Below, piece by piece: positions 36,082-49,077 of a DNA stretch of 64,000 bases. Within the stretch, counting starts at the first letter, position 1. Every line of letters starts with the position of its first letter. The stretch is from positions 62,001 to 126,000 of the forward strand of contig CANNZV010001586.1 in NCBI GenBank assembly GCA_947561585.1, given 5' to 3'. Made by a program: the position numbers and the translations under genes. Source of the DNA: Caprella mutica. Taxonomy: Eukaryota > Arthropoda > Malacostraca > Amphipoda > Caprellidae. Below the pieces are notes generated by a model. The model was not told where the DNA came from. It saw nothing but the letters and a program-made list of their open reading frames with translations, and did no database searches.

Positions 36082-39000
36082 TGTTATGTATTACACACTC
36101 GTTATATATTTAATGTTAACTTCCTGTTAGACTAGCTCAGCTATATTAAATTACCTATTGTTTCAATAACTATGTATTACTTTTAATGAGAAACGGACAT
36201 AAGGTCTAAAGTCGATCACACTTCCGTCGAGGGTTAAATACCCTGTCTTGTAGTTTCTGAAGTCAGTCTGTCTTTAACATTACTCAGAGAGAGATATGAT
36301 TCACTCATCTCTCTATATAGACTTCTAATTGTATAACATATTTACTCTTTAAATAAACTCTATGTCTTAACGTTGTTAACCCACTGTTATTTAACCTAAT
36401 TCTAACAGGTTATGGGCCCAGTGAACGATAAGAGTTTATAAATCAAATTATGTTTAAACAAATTAGAAGTTTATAATAGTAATAAAAACGAAGTGCTGTG
36501 AAAAAAGTGTTAACCTATATGAAACATATCACTCAAAACGCTTGCGTAAGCACATCGTGTTCACGCGCTAATGAGGTCAATTATAATGAATGCTCTAGCG
36601 AAAAATGCACTTGTGTTATAATATAAAGATTTAGTATTTTTGCGGAAGAGGTGTCAAGAGAGGTCACAAATTACCTTTAAATCTGTGACCTTATCCTTTG
36701 GTAAACAGTCTTTCAACAAAAGGTTCTTGCGAACTAAGACGTGTGTTACTGTTCCAATTAAATATTAATAATTATATTCAGTGAAGTTATTCTTATGAAT
36801 TAGAATAATTTTAAAACATCAAACTCAGTTAAACAGTAAATCAATTTAACTGCTGTGGTTGTTTATGTTTGTTAAAGTATTGAATGATAATAAATACTTT
36901 CAACAAAAGGCTCTTGTGAACTAAGACTTCTGTTGTTGTTCCAATTGAATATTAATAATTATATTCAGTTATTCTTATGAATTAGAATAATGTTAAAACA
37001 TCAGTTCAGTTAAACAGTAAATCAATTTAACTGCATTGGTTGTTTATGTTTGTTAAATATTGAAGAAATACTTTGAAAACATGTCTTCAAATAAGTTACA
37101 GGGGATTGTTCCCCTAGACGGAAATAATTACCCTACATGGAGGATACAAATGAAGATGTACCTCTTACGAGAGAAACTGATGGATTTTGCGGATGGATCT
37201 AAAACAGTTCCAATTGATTCAGCTTCAACTGAGGTGAAGAATGCCTATGCTAATAATTATAATAAAGCTCTGGCAGATATAGTACTATCTATTTCACCGG
37301 ATCAATTGTACTTAGTTGGACAACCGACGGATCCACACGCTGTCTGGACTACTCTTCAAGAAACGTTTCAGAAAAACACGTGGGCTAACAAATTTCGTCT
37401 GAAGAAAAAGCTCTACAATCTAAAATTGAAGTCTCCTGATCTACTCGACTTTCATTTGAAGGAACTAACTGAAGTTTTTCAAGAGCTTGCCTTGTTAAAT
37501 CAAGTGATCAGTGAAGAGGATAAAGTGATTTGTCTTCTGTCATCACTGCCAGGGCCGTTTGAAGTGCTTGTCACTGCACTTGAAGCTCAGACAGACATCC
37601 CTAACTGGATTACCGTAGCTGACACACTCCGGAGAGAAGCTGAAAAGTTGAGTATTAAAACCAATAATGCATTAGCATTATCAAATACTCAGAATTATGC
37701 TGGAGTAAACAAACAGTCCATCATTTGCCATTTATGCAATAAGATGGGACACCTGAAAAAGGACTGCTTTAAATTTAAAAGGTCTTCTCAAACTAACAGA
37801 ACTCAAAACCAGTCAAATGTTGTAAATGTAAGTCATATAGAACTAAATCACACAATGTATGCTAATGATATCGCTCTTTGTAACAAATATGCCGACAGTA
37901 ATATTTGGATAATAGATTCAGGCTCTTCATCACACATGAGTGGTGATAAAAATTTATGTAAAGATTTTGCAAATATTAGCAAACCTATAAATGTTAAAGT
38001 AGGAAATGGAGATGTCTTACAAGCTATTTCACTAGGAAATGTTTCTGTTATTGTGAATATACCAGGTGGTGGGAGTAGAACATGTAAAATAAATGATGTA
38101 CTATATGTGCCAAATCTAGCTTTTAATCTACTATCAGTGTCTAAAATGACAAGTAATAATAAATCTATTATTTTTGAAAATGATAAATGTAAAATTTTGA
38201 ACGAAAATAAAGAGTTAATGGCTGAGGCTAACTGTGTTGGTAATCTCTATTATCTTAATACTTTAGTTCATAAAGCTGCAGTAACTGTAGATCAAAATGA
38301 AGTAAACTTTCTATGGCACAGAAGGCTCGGTCATATAGGTAAAGATAACTTGACTAAAATGATCCGAACTAAATCAGTAAATGGTCTGGATAGTAAATTA
38401 AAAGCTATAGAAGGCGTGTGTGAACACTGCTGTAATGGGAAAATGCATAAAATACCTTTTTCTACAAGCATTAAGAAAAATTGTAAACCCCTTGATTTAA
38501 TCCACACCGATGTCTGTGGGAAAATGACTCCCACTTCCAGGGGTAATAATTCATATTTTCCGACCTTTATTGATCATGCTACTCGATACTCCTGGATATA
38601 TGTTATTGCACATAAGAGTGATGTGTTTCAGAAGTTTTTGGAATGGAAAGCTATGGTTGAAAATATTTATGAAAGGAAAATTAAAACCTTGCAGTCAGAT
38701 AATGGAGGAGAATATACCTCAAATAAGTTTGAATCATATTTACGAAATGAAGGTATAATTTACCAGAAATCCATTCCTAAAACTCCTGAACAAAATGGGT
38801 TAGCTGAAAGATTTAATAGAACTATTATGGAAAAAGTTAGATGTATGTTATCTGATTCAGGAATTGATAAGGAATTCTGGGGTGAAGCACTATATACTGC
38901 AAATTATCTAAATAATAGATGCATTAATTCATATTTAGTAAATAAAACTCCATATGAAGCTTTAAATCTTAGAAAACCCAACATCGGGCATATAAAAGTT

Positions 39001-41349
39001 TTTGGATGCACAGGGTACGCACATATTTCTCGAGAGGAAAGATCAAAGTTAGAAAATAAAGCTACCAAATGTCTGTTTATTGGCTATGGCACAGTTACTA
39101 AAGGGTACAAGATGTATGATGTTGAATCTAAAAGAATCTTCTTTTCCAGGAATGTAACCTTTGATGAATCAATTTCATCTAAGATTGAGAGCCCTCAACT
39201 GAGTGAGACTCCTACCTCTCCACTGATGTTCCATTCAGAAGATTCAGAACCTGCTGGACCAGAGAATCAACCTTCTGACGATAACCCTCCAATACTCCTC
39301 CCTGAGGCGCAACCTGTACCAGCTATCAGTCCTAATGAGGATCTTAGACGATCTTCCAGAATTCGTCGAGCTCCTATTAGATATGGTAGTTGGGAGTATG
39401 ATCATGTTGAAGATGAGGAGGAGGGTTTATTAGTCAATGGGAATATCAGTATCGAACCTAGGTCGGTATCTGAGGCTCTTAATAGCGGTTCTGAATCCTC
39501 TAAATGGAAACATGCCATGGAGAGGGAATTAAATGCTTTTGAGAAACATAAAGTTTTTGAACTCGTAAAACCTACCTCAGATTTAAATATAATTAAATCT
39601 AAATGGGTGTTTAAAAGAAAAAAGGGATCTGATGGTAGAGTGGTTTCATATAAAGCTAGATTAGTCGCTCAGGGTTTTTTACAGAGACCTGGAATCAACT
39701 ATGATGAAATTTTTGCTCCTGTAGTGAGATTTGAATCGGTGCAAACCATGTTATCTTTAGCAGCTAACCAAAAATTATTTGTACATCACTTGGATGTAAA
39801 TTCTGCTTTTTTGAATGGGGATCTTAAAGAAAATGTTTATATTAGACAGCCTCCTGGCTATGCTATTCCAGGAAAAGAAGATTTAGTATGTAAACTTAAT
39901 AAATCTATGTATGGATTAAAACAATCACCCAAATGTTGGAATGATGCGTTGGATGCATATCTTAAATCCTTAGGCTTTATTCAGTCCTCTTGTGACTCTT
40001 GTATATATGTTAAATTAAACAATAACTCTCCACGCTTCATTTCTGTGTATGTAGATGATATTATTGTAGCATGTAAGAACTATGATGACCTGACTAAAAT
40101 CAAGATTGATTTAAGTGCTAAATTTGAGATGAAAGACTTATGAAAATTATCCTATTTCTTAGGCATAAAAATCGTTCAAGACGAAAATAAAATAGCCCTA
40201 AATCAATCTTCATTTGTCAACGAGTTATTAGATAGATTTGAATTCAATAATCGCAAACCTATTTCAACCCCTGCTGATGTTAATTCCCATTTGGAACCAA
40301 CTACTGATGAGTGTGAACTAGTAGACAAAACTAAATATCAATCAGCTGTAGGTGCCTTACTGTATCTATCTACTAAAACTAGACCTGACATAACTTATGC
40401 AGTTGGAAATGTCTCTAAATTTTGTTCCAATCCAAACACTAAGCACTGGTCTGCAATTAAGAGAATATTTAGATACCTAAAAGGCACACCGGATCTTGGC
40501 ATTACATATGGTAATGAAGATTCTGAGTTGATAGGTTATTCTGATGCCGACTGGGCAGGAAACAGAGTTGATAGGAAAAGTACTTCTGGCCAATGCTTTA
40601 TGTTAAATAATTCCATTATTTCTTGGCGCTCTGTGAAACAGTCATGTGTTGCTTTATCAACAGCTGAAGCTGAATATGTTTCCCTCTCTGGAGCCTCCCA
40701 AGAAGCTGTATTTCTAAATAAATTACTATTAGATCTTAAAGTACCAAATAAGAATCCTATAGTTTTGTTGAGGATAATCAGTCAGCTATTTGTATTGCTA
40801 AAAATGAAAAAAATCATCCTAGATCGAAACACATTGATATTAATTTTCATTACATTAGAGATCTTGTTGCTTCAAACACAATTAAACTTGTGTATTGCCC
40901 CAGCGAAACTATGCTCGCTGACATATTCACTAAACCGTTGCCTATTGATAGATTTACCAAATTAGTTGAATTAATAGGCATGAAAAATATATAATGTCGT
41001 GTGAGGAGGAGTGTTGAAATTTTAGTTAAATGTATTACACACTCGTTATATATTTAATGTTAACTTCCTGTTAGACTAGCTCAGCTATATTAAATTACCT
41101 ATTGTTTCAATAACTATGTATTACTTTTAATGAGAAACGGACATAAGGTCTAAAGTCGATCACACTTCCGTCGAGGGTTAAATACCCTGTCTTGTAGTTT
41201 CTGAAGTCAGTCTGTCTTTAACATTACTCAGAGAGAGATATGATTCACTCATCTCTCTATATAGACTTCTAATTGTATAACATATTTACTCTTTAAATAA
41301 ACTCTATGTCTTAACGTTGTTAACCCACTGTTATTTAACCTAATTCTAA
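36082..41349 (+). mobile_element. Ty1/copia LTR retrotransposon, inactivated
   Basis: LTRs at 36082-36407 and 41012-41349 share almost all their sequence. The 5' LTR is followed directly by ggttatgggcccag, the initiator-methionine tRNA-type primer site typical of copia elements, and the 3' LTR is preceded by a polypurine tract (gtgaggaggag). The outer borders are damaged: the 5' LTR lacks about 14 bp after TGTT that the 3' LTR has (gaaattttagttaa), and the 3' LTR lacks its terminal CA. No target-site duplication is visible. One long Gag-Pol frame carries two breaks. Confidence 0.9.
37081..40994 (+). pseudogene. Copia Gag-Pol polyprotein with a nonsense codon and a frameshift
   Basis: Start taken at the ATG at 37081; the frame is open a few codons further upstream. 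Domains in order: Gag (UBN2-like), a CCHC knuckle (CHLCNKMGHLKKDC, nt ~37727), aspartic protease (IDSGSSSHMSG, nt ~37915), integrase zinc region (HRRLGHIG ... CEHC) and catalytic core (HTDVCG, SDNGGEYTS, PEQNGLAERFNRT), reverse transcriptase (KARLVAQGF, HHLDVNSAFLNGDL, YGLKQSPKCW, SVYVDDIIVA) and RNase H (SDADWAGNRVDRKSTSG). The frame stops at a TGA at 40141-40143 between RT and RNase H. The same frame resumes and is open to about 40768, where a one-base shift moves the last ~75 codons to another frame. The element cannot make its full product. Confidence 0.93.
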
Positions 41350-42955
41350 TGGTAAATTCCACCGACTTGTCGGCCATGTTTCAAGTATGGACAAAGTCGC
41401 CAGTATATAGGCAACTTTTTGAGAGTAGAAATAAGTTGAAAAACATGTAAATAACAAGTTTTTCACTCATAAAATACTCTCAAGAGATACACAGATCTTC
41501 ACTGGGATGTCAAATTTCTTCTTTAAAGTATCTTAAATGTTGCGACCTGAATCTATTTTCTCACTAAACTGGCGACTTTCCTACCACACTTGTAAACATG
41601 GCTTGTCGGTTGAATTTTTTTCCATTGAAAATAATATTATGGCAAAGTCGGTGGAATAATAGTTATTTATTCCTATGTTAACATTAATTTTCGGTGGAAA
41701 AATGGGTAAAATGCTGGTGGATCAGCCAAATTACTGGAAATTTACGCTGGATTTTTCCAGGTTTTTCAAAAAGTCAGTGGAATTTTGTGCACCAAATATA
41801 CCAGTCCGTATTTCATGGTAAATTCCACTGACATGTCAATGTCGGTGGAATTCCCCCCCCCCCCTTTGAAAATAATATTTTGGCAAAGTCGGTGGATCTT
41901 TAGCTATTTATTCTTATGTTACCATTAATTTTCTGTGGATAAATTGGGAAAATGTACCAAATACAGACTGGCTTTTGAGGGCATGAGGGGTGAAATAAGT
42001 TTAAAAACCGTAAATAACAAGTAAATCACTCATAAATAGTCAGTCTCAAGTGATACACAAACATGATACATCAGTGATCAGACATGATGCATAAGGATGT
42101 TTTCAAGTGTAAAATCTTTACTAGAATGTCCTATTTATTCTTCAAAGTATCTTAAATGCCAGTCTGAAAAAGTGGAAAGTAGAGCAGGAATTATGGATTA
42201 ATCCTGCACCAAAGTGCGGGAGGTTTTGATTGAATTTTAGAAATTGGAGATCTCTGCGCGGGAGATCTTGAATTAATTTCTATGTTACCATTAATTTAGA
42301 TGCGGGAGATTTTGAATTAATTTTCTATGTTACCATTAATTTAGCTGCAGGAGATTCTGAATCAGCTGCTGAGAGTAGCCCTTTCTCAAATTAAAGTCTC
42401 TGCGGGAGAAGAGATATATTCTGCAGACTGGCAAAACGGACCAATTGACTCCACTGTCCAGTCTGTATTTCATGGTAAATTCCACCGACTTGTCGGCAGA
42501 ATTTTTCTCAAATTGAAAATAATATTCTGGCAAAGTCAATGGATTTTTTTTAGCTATTTATTCCTATGTTACCATTAATTTTTGGTGGAAAAATGAGTAA
42601 AATATTGTTGGATCACCAGTCTGCAGAACATGGGACATTTTTAACATTTTCTGTGCGAACAATCCTTAATTTCCTCCTATATTTACATGTATTTTACTGA
42701 GAACAGAAGCCAAAATTCCAATTAGAGATAATTATATAATTTTGTCCTATGCTACATGTTATTTAGGAGAGAATTTATAAAAATTTAATCATATTGGAGT
42801 GAAATTTAGCCTCATTTTGAGAGGTAATGAAACACACTAATTTACTTTGGCCATTAAGTTACTGAATAATTGATTAAACAGGTTACAGAAAGACCAGACT
42901 GATTAACTAAACTAATATTTCTAAAATTTGATAGAAGACAATAATTTTTTAAAAG
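41350..42955. mobile_element. Nested MITE cluster right of copia
   Basis: Order: a CAGTCTGTATTT-family copy (41350-41805) interrupted by a hAT MITE (41374-41601); a second copy with a C13 run (41811-41970); a truncated relative of the hAT MITE (about 41980-42165); a 'gcgggag' family copy (about 42166-42434, ending gcagactgg); another CAGTCTGTATTT copy (42465-42615); and a CAGTCTGCAG-ended copy (about 42617-42900) whose relative lies complete at 59338-59480. No gene. Confidence 0.7.
41374..41601. mobile_element. hAT-type MITE, copy 2 (8-bp TSD cttgtcgg)
   Basis: ccatgtt...aacatgg ends flanked by cttgtcgg at 41366-41373 and 41602-41609. It splits an older CAGTCTGTATTT-family MITE, which gives the order of insertion. 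Orientation is opposite to copies 1 and 3. Confidence 0.9.
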
Positions 42956-44270
42956 GACCTATAGGATAAGATGGGGTAATTTGATACAAAATTGAGGTTT
43001 TTGCCTAATTTAAAACAATTAGCAACAAATGTTTCACAATTTTAATCTTTATTCTTCCCATTCAGGATCTTGGCTATTGATTCATGTAATAATTGTAGTA
43101 AATATGTTATTCAATACATCCTTGGCGATAATTTTATACAACCTCATTATTAATTTTAAATTAAACATAGGTTGCCAAAAGGTTTTATTTAATATTCTTT
43201 AAGGAGTTCTCAAACTGTTGATGATAGTACATTATACATAAAACTAATTGGATCATTGGATGAAAACAAGATCAGAACATTGAATCAGAACTGTCAATAT
43301 TTTCTTTGCTTTCTTGGTTGGAGTCTGTTATGTTATAAATCTTCCTACTTACTAGTTTCAGGAAATTAATCAAGCATTATGGCTTATAAATTAATAAACT
43401 ATGTTTGTTTCTAATACTCATCAAGTGTTCTCTTTCATATGAAACTATGAAAAACATAATCCAATTGAAGTTTTTGAGTTATAAGCTAATTTGAAATTCT
43501 ATTGGTTAAATCATTTTTTTTTTATAGAAACAACCATCCTGCTATTTTGTTATAATAACTTATCATAATGGTTTATTAATATTAAAACTAAACATGTCTC
43601 TAATTCTTTGAAGTGACCTCTTTCATATGAGACCAAGAAAAGCACAGTCCAATGGTAACTTTTTTAGGTTTTAAGCATTTTAGTATGTTTTTTTATTTAA
43701 TTTTCCAAAAATAAACACCTTTTATTCTGATACTTTACTGTATCATTATGGCTTATTTAAAATGAAAGTATACATGTTTCCAAAGCTCTCAAATGTCCTC
43801 TTTCATTTGAGATTAATAAGGTTACAATCGGTTAAAGACTTTGAGATAAAGATCCTTTAAAAAATTAAAAATATTGTATCAAATTACCACCATCTTATTC
43901 TCGAAAAGTCATCTTCCGATTGTTACCTAATTGGTCACAAATGAAAGAGGACACTTATAAACAAGCATAGTTTACTTATTTATAAGCCATATTGCTACAT
44001 TAATTTGCTCTAAATGGTTGGGAACTTATAATATAACAGACTCTGATAGAGAAACAATTGAAATATTGACAGTTTTTACTTTTTCACACAATGTTCTGAT
44101 CTTGTTCTCATCCAATTAGTTCTATGTACTATAATTAACCGTTTAAGAGCTCCTTAAAGAATATTCTATAACACTTTATAGCAACCTTTATCTCATTTAA
44201 AACTAGGAAATGAGGTTGTATCAATTTATCAAATAACCCCAAAGGTAGGCCTGTAGGGTAATTTGATGCA
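42955..44270. mobile_element. Long foldback element with internal direct repeats
   Basis: The outer arms are imperfect inverted repeats: near 43020-43330 (with aagatcagaacattgaatcag) and near 44000-44230 (caatgttctgatcttgttct). The margins carry ggggtaatttgatac / gtatcaatttatcaaataac. The middle has three direct repeats around ctctttcatatgaga-type motifs at about 43425, 43608 and 43795, plus one inverted copy near 43940. No open frame of note, superfamily unknown. Confidence 0.65.
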
Positions 44271-44506
44271 TTTTCTTTTTTATTCAAACTATTGCCACGC
44301 CAAGAGGAAAAAATGTGTACATATTTTTTTGCAATTAGTAGAACATATCTGATAAATATTTTATAATAAATTCCATCAATTTTTTCTATTATTTAATCTG
44401 TTTCTTCATTACATTATTTTCACTTTTAGATTTGTATATAATTTCAAAATCGGTAAAATCCAAGTTTTCTTGATTATCTTGAATCATTATTAAAACTGAT
44501 CAAGAA

Positions 44507-47500
44507 ATGGAACCTGAAAGGGAGCAGTCTGATCACACCAAAGAAACTGAAACTAGTGGTGAGTTTATTTAATATTCTTGAGTAACTATAATCAAAATTA
44601 ATTACTGTCAAATATAAATATATATCCTATATAAATTGATGTTGTCATATTGAGTCCTAATGAAATAAATAGCTTTCTATTCAAATTTAGACTCGGCATA
44701 CTTTATTATCATTTCATTTCCAAAATTTCAGGTAGTACTTCACCAACAACAAGTGATGCAACTTCCATGAGAAGAATGAGCAAGTATATACACTCTTAGT
44801 TCAATATTAATTGCAAGCTTAAAAATTCATTTGATAATTCTGCATGTAAGTGATACAATTTTGTCCCATTGCAATGGACATTACAATATTTTATAAATTA
44901 ACAACTAATGCCAAAACAATTTCAGATGTGTTCTCAATTTTTCGAAGCGCAAGCAAGTGCAAGAAGAGTCGCCCTCATTGCCTGCTCTATTTTGCATGAC
45001 ATGCTTATGAGAAGGGAAGTCCCCCTTTTATTATTATTTGAATAGAAATAATAGCAGTACTATTGCACTCCATAAGAAGCATCAGCACAAAGGGTCTGCA
45101 AAATCAGCCAAGATTGAGTTTCTGTCCCCAAAAGACATTAACTCCAAAGATGCACTATTTCATTTCAACAAATATCATGAGCAGAAGAAATCAGGTTCTA
45201 GCAATAGTGACATGATTTCCTCTTCAAAAGTAAGTTACAAGTTATCTATTATAAATCTGAAATATATTATATAATGTTTAGAACGGTTAAATGTGTTGTG
45301 TCCTGTTTTGTTTATTTTGATTTCATCTAATTTGCTACTATTTTCAGAGAATGAAAGGTTCAAAATTCTTTGCAACCAATCCATCAGAGAAGAGTTCAAC
45401 TTCAACTCAATCGGAGAAGAGTTCAACTTCAACTCAATCGGAGAAGAGTTCAACTTCAACTCAATCGGAGAAGAGTTCAACTTCAACTCAATCGGAGAAG
45501 AGTTCAACTTCAACTCAATCGGAGAAGAGTTCAACTTCAACTCAATCGGAGAAGAGTTCAACTTCAACTCAATCGGAGAAGAGTTCAACTTCAACTTCAT
45601 CAGAGAAGAGTTCAACTTCAACTTCATCAGAGAAGAGTTCAACTTCAACTCCATCAGAGAAGAGTTCAACTTCAACTCCATCAGAGAAGAGTTCAACTTC
45701 AACTCAATCAGAGAAGAGTTCAACTTCAACTCCATCAGAGAAGAGTTCAACTTCAACTCCATCAGAGAAGAGTTCAACTTCAACTCCATCAGAGAAGAGT
45801 TCAACTTCAACTCAATCGGAGAAGAGTTCAACTTCAACTCAATCGGAGAAGAGTTCAACTTCAACTCAATCGGAGAAGAGTTCAACTTCAACTCCATCAG
45901 AGAAGAGTTCAACTTCAACTCCATCAGAGAAGAGTTCAACTTCAACTCCATCAGAGAAGAGTTCAACTTCAACTCAATCGGAGAAGAGTTCAACTTCAAC
46001 TCAATCGGAGAAGAGTTCAACTTCAACTCCATCGGAGAAGAGTTCAACTTCAACTCCATCGGAGAAGAGTTCAACTTCAACTCCATCGGAGAAGAGTTCA
46101 ACTTCAACTCCATCAGAGAAGAGTTCAACTTCAACTCAATCGGAGAAGAGTTCAACTCCAACTCCATCAGAGAAGAGTTCAACTTCAACTCAATCGGAGA
46201 AGAGTTCAACTTCAACTCCATCGGAGAAGAGTTCAACTTCAACTCCATCGGAGAAGAGTTCAACTTCAACTCCATCAGAGAAGAGTTCACCTCCATCGGA
46301 GAAGAGTTCAACTTCTACAGCGTCACCCTCTAATGTATTGTTAAATACTGTGAGTATATTTTGCTACTATGAGAAACAAAATTAGTGCCCAAATCATTGA
46401 ACTGTTGAGTTAACCTTATATTAACTGCTAATCTCTTTTTTATGATGTCATACCAGCAAATTTTTAATGATAATTCTATTTCCAGAAGAAGCGCTCTCTA
46501 GTAGGTATCTCAATCTTCATTGCTTGAAGACTCTTCATTGGAGAATCTAACTCCTTGCTCCTCCTCTTCCCTTGAAACTCCAGTAAGTATATTTTACAAA
46601 TACAATAGGAGCATGAAAACATTTTTGTATGTAGTTAGTTAGTTACTAGTTGGCTTATTGATATTTATATATTTAAAGTTACAAGATTATTGAGAACTAC
46701 CTATTCTATAATTTATTTCCTAATTTCACAGGCAAAGAAACTATGTGTGAGACCAGAAGTTTCAATATCTGAGCCTCATCCATTCTGCAAGCCAGATGAT
46801 TCTGAAGATATTATTTTGACTTCCAAAGTGAGTAAATCAAAATAACCTGAAATTTAATATCGTTTAGCTACTTTTATATAATAAAAAGTTTTATGTCATA
46901 ATATTTTTTATAGAGCTAGCTGTAATTCACATATCTATGTTTATTCTCAGCAGTTTACTGCTGAGTGTGGAAACTCACCATCTGGTCAAGAACCAATGCC
47001 TTCTACCTCTAAAGACTTCCAGTCTTGTGTCACCATTCCTGAAACTCTGGAGCGTGATATCTTGAAAACGGTGAGTAACACTACTAGTCTAGATAAATTG
47101 TACTGGATAAACAACAATAATAAAATAATATATGGATTTTTAATGCAATTACTATCTTTCAATATGTGAATCTTAGTTATAACTATTAAATAGATACTAT
47201 TAAAATAATCATTATACTGTATCACCATGCATTCATAAATCATGCTTAATCTCTTGCTATTACTTCAATTTACCTGCAACCATATATTTCTTTTGAACAA
47301 TTTACGTTAATGTGTTGTCATGTTGAACAGTACATGTTTATTCAGTATTGGTTACATTTTATACTAATTCTATCTGAAAATTCACAACTTTTTATTTTTA
47401 CAGATTCCCAAGGGCAATTGATATGGAAGCTAGGCAAGAGAAGATAAGATGGAGTCAAAAATTGACCAAATGATGTCCATGATTCAAACCCTTATCTTGG

Positions 47501-47898
47501 ACAAAACCAAGGCAACTCAAGCTACACTTGCTACTTCTGCTGAAGAAAATAGTGAAGATAACTCTGATTGCTGGGGAGATATTAAATGTCTCCAAAACTT
47601 GGTGACCAGATTTGATGACATTTTCTCTGTAGAACGCAGATTAAATAAATGCCTGTATGTCACTTGTGAAGGCTGCAAGCTCTTCATTCGATCTGTTGAG
47701 GGAAGTGACTACCAAAAGAGGATAAAACGTCATGATACCTATCCATATGGTCTGAAGATTAAACAAGAGGACATCACAAGTGGAGCAATGAGGTCTTGGG
47801 TGTTATTCAAACACAAACTGAAGAAACATGTTCAAGGAGCTGATGACTCACTGCAGAGGTCTCTCAATGATGAAGAAGGAGAAAGAATTTCAGTCTAG
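44507..47898 (+). CDS. Putative multi-exon gene for a Ser/Thr-repeat protein; one in-frame stop
   Basis: Not recognised as a known family. Proposed exons: 44507-44558, 44732-44783, 44926-45229, 45348-46349, 46505-46582, 46732-46827, 46951-47070, 47434-47898. Splice sites are GT-AG and phases agree throughout, which argues for a true gene. The product (about 720 aa) starts MEPEREQSDH. It then has a basic segment (HKKHQHKGSAKSAK), a tract of about 34 nonapeptides (SEKSSTSTQ/P), acidic linkers, and a C-terminal domain with CLYVTCEGCKLFIRS and SWVLFKHKLKKHVQ, possibly metal-binding. Odd points: a TGA at 45008-45010 interrupts exon 3 with the same frame open on both sides, and the exon 6 and exon 9 acceptors are chosen to avoid stops. 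It may be a recent pseudogene, the TGA may be a sequencing error, or an intron is misplaced. Confidence 0.5.
45390..46320 (+). repeat. 27-bp coding minisatellite (~34 units)
   Basis: Unit gagaagagttcaacttcaac followed by tcaatcg or tccatca. The period is a multiple of three and the unit lacks stops in all three + frames and one - frame, so four long frames overlap. Only the SEKSSTST frame joins the flanking splice sites in phase. Confidence 0.93.
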
Positions 47899-48043
47899 AT
47901 CTTTCAAAATCCACAGGCGCTTCATCAAAGCAGCATAGCCAGTGGTGAAAACGAAGGTTGCTGCTGAACACTTTGAGACTAAGCTTGCTGAGTACCACGA
48001 CGAGGGTCTGGATGTCAAAGGGTTAAGTATAAGGAGTATCAAC

Positions 48044-48803
48044 CCAAGACTCTCTGCGAGAGTTTTTGATTGAATTTTTAGAAATTGGAGTTCTCTGCGG
48101 GAGATCTTGAATTAATTCCTATGTTACCATTAATTTAGATGCGGGAGATTTTGAATTAATTCCTATGTTACCATCAATTTAGGCTTTAGCTGCGGGAGAT
48201 TCTGAATCTGCTACTGAGCCATGTTTCAAATTGTGGCAGGAAAGTCGCCAGTTTAGTGAGAAAATAGATCCAGGTCACCACATTTAAGGTACTTTAAAGG
48301 AGAAATTTGACTTCCTAGTATAGATTTTACACTTGGAAATATCTTTATGCTTCATGGCTGATGCATGTGCATCTCTTAAGACTATTTTGGGAGTGATTTA
48401 CTTGTTATTTACATGTTTTTCAACTTATTTAACCCCTCAAAAGTCGCCAATATACTGGCGACTTTTTCCACACTTTAAAACATGGCTACTGAGAGTCAGA
48501 GAGTAACTGTCTCTCAAATTAAAATCTCTGCGGGAGAAGAGACGCATTCTGCAGACTGGCCTCTCCCCAGCCAGTCTGCAGAATGCGTCTCTTCTCCCGC
48601 AGAGATTTTAATTTGAGAAACAGTTACTCTCTGACTCTCAGCAGCAAATTCAGAATCTCCCGCAGTTAAATTAATGGTAACATAGGAATTAATTCAAAAT
48701 CTCCCGCAGCTAAATTAATGGTAACATAGGAATTAATTCAAGATCTCCCGTAGAGATCTCAAATTTCTAAAATTCAATCAAACGCTCCCGCAGAGAGTCT
48801 TGG
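48044..48803. mobile_element. Head-to-head pair of 'gcgggag' MITEs forming a near-palindrome
   Basis: The copy at about 48044-48560 reads ctgcgggagatcttgaatta and ends gcagactgg; the copy at 48570-48803 is its reverse complement (starting ccagtctgcagaatgcgtct). They are separated by about 10 bp. The left copy is interrupted by a hAT MITE, the right one is not. Both carry two tandem attcctatgttaccattaat cores. A third copy lies at about 42166-42434. Confidence 0.8.
48219..48485. mobile_element. hAT-type MITE, copy 3 (8-bp TSD ctactgag)
   Basis: ccatgtt...aacatgg ends flanked by ctactgag at 48211-48218 and 48486-48493. Inserted within the left arm of the palindrome. Confidence 0.9.
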
Positions 48804-48817
48804 AAAAATGTTCGATA

Positions 48818-49062
48818 CCAGATTGTATTTGGTGGTAAATTCCAATGATATCTCGGGACTCGGGAGATATTCAATTTCTCAAATAAGAAAATTCCTGCAA
48901 TGTCTGAGGATATTTAGCTATTAATTCCTATATTACCATTAATTTTTGGAGGAGAAACTGGACAAATGTTGGAGGACTAGAAAAATTGATGAAAAATATT
49001 GGCAGCTATTTCTCAGATTTGTGGAAAAGTCAGAGGAGTTCAGTGCACCAAATACAAACTGG
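48818..49062. mobile_element. MITE, CAGATTGTATTT family, copy 1
   Basis: Inverted ends ccagattgtatttggtg / caccaaatacaaactgg. Flanks gttcgatac and gttccatat could be a decayed 9-bp duplication. Core attcctatattaccattaat present. Confidence 0.65.
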
Positions 49063-49077
49063 GTTCCATATTCTGCA

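Noticed and set aside
45235..46344. Three other long frames (EEFNFNSI, RRVQLQLN, LMELKLNS repeats)
   Set aside because: Shadows of the 27-bp minisatellite. Only the SEKSSTST frame connects in phase to flanking exons.
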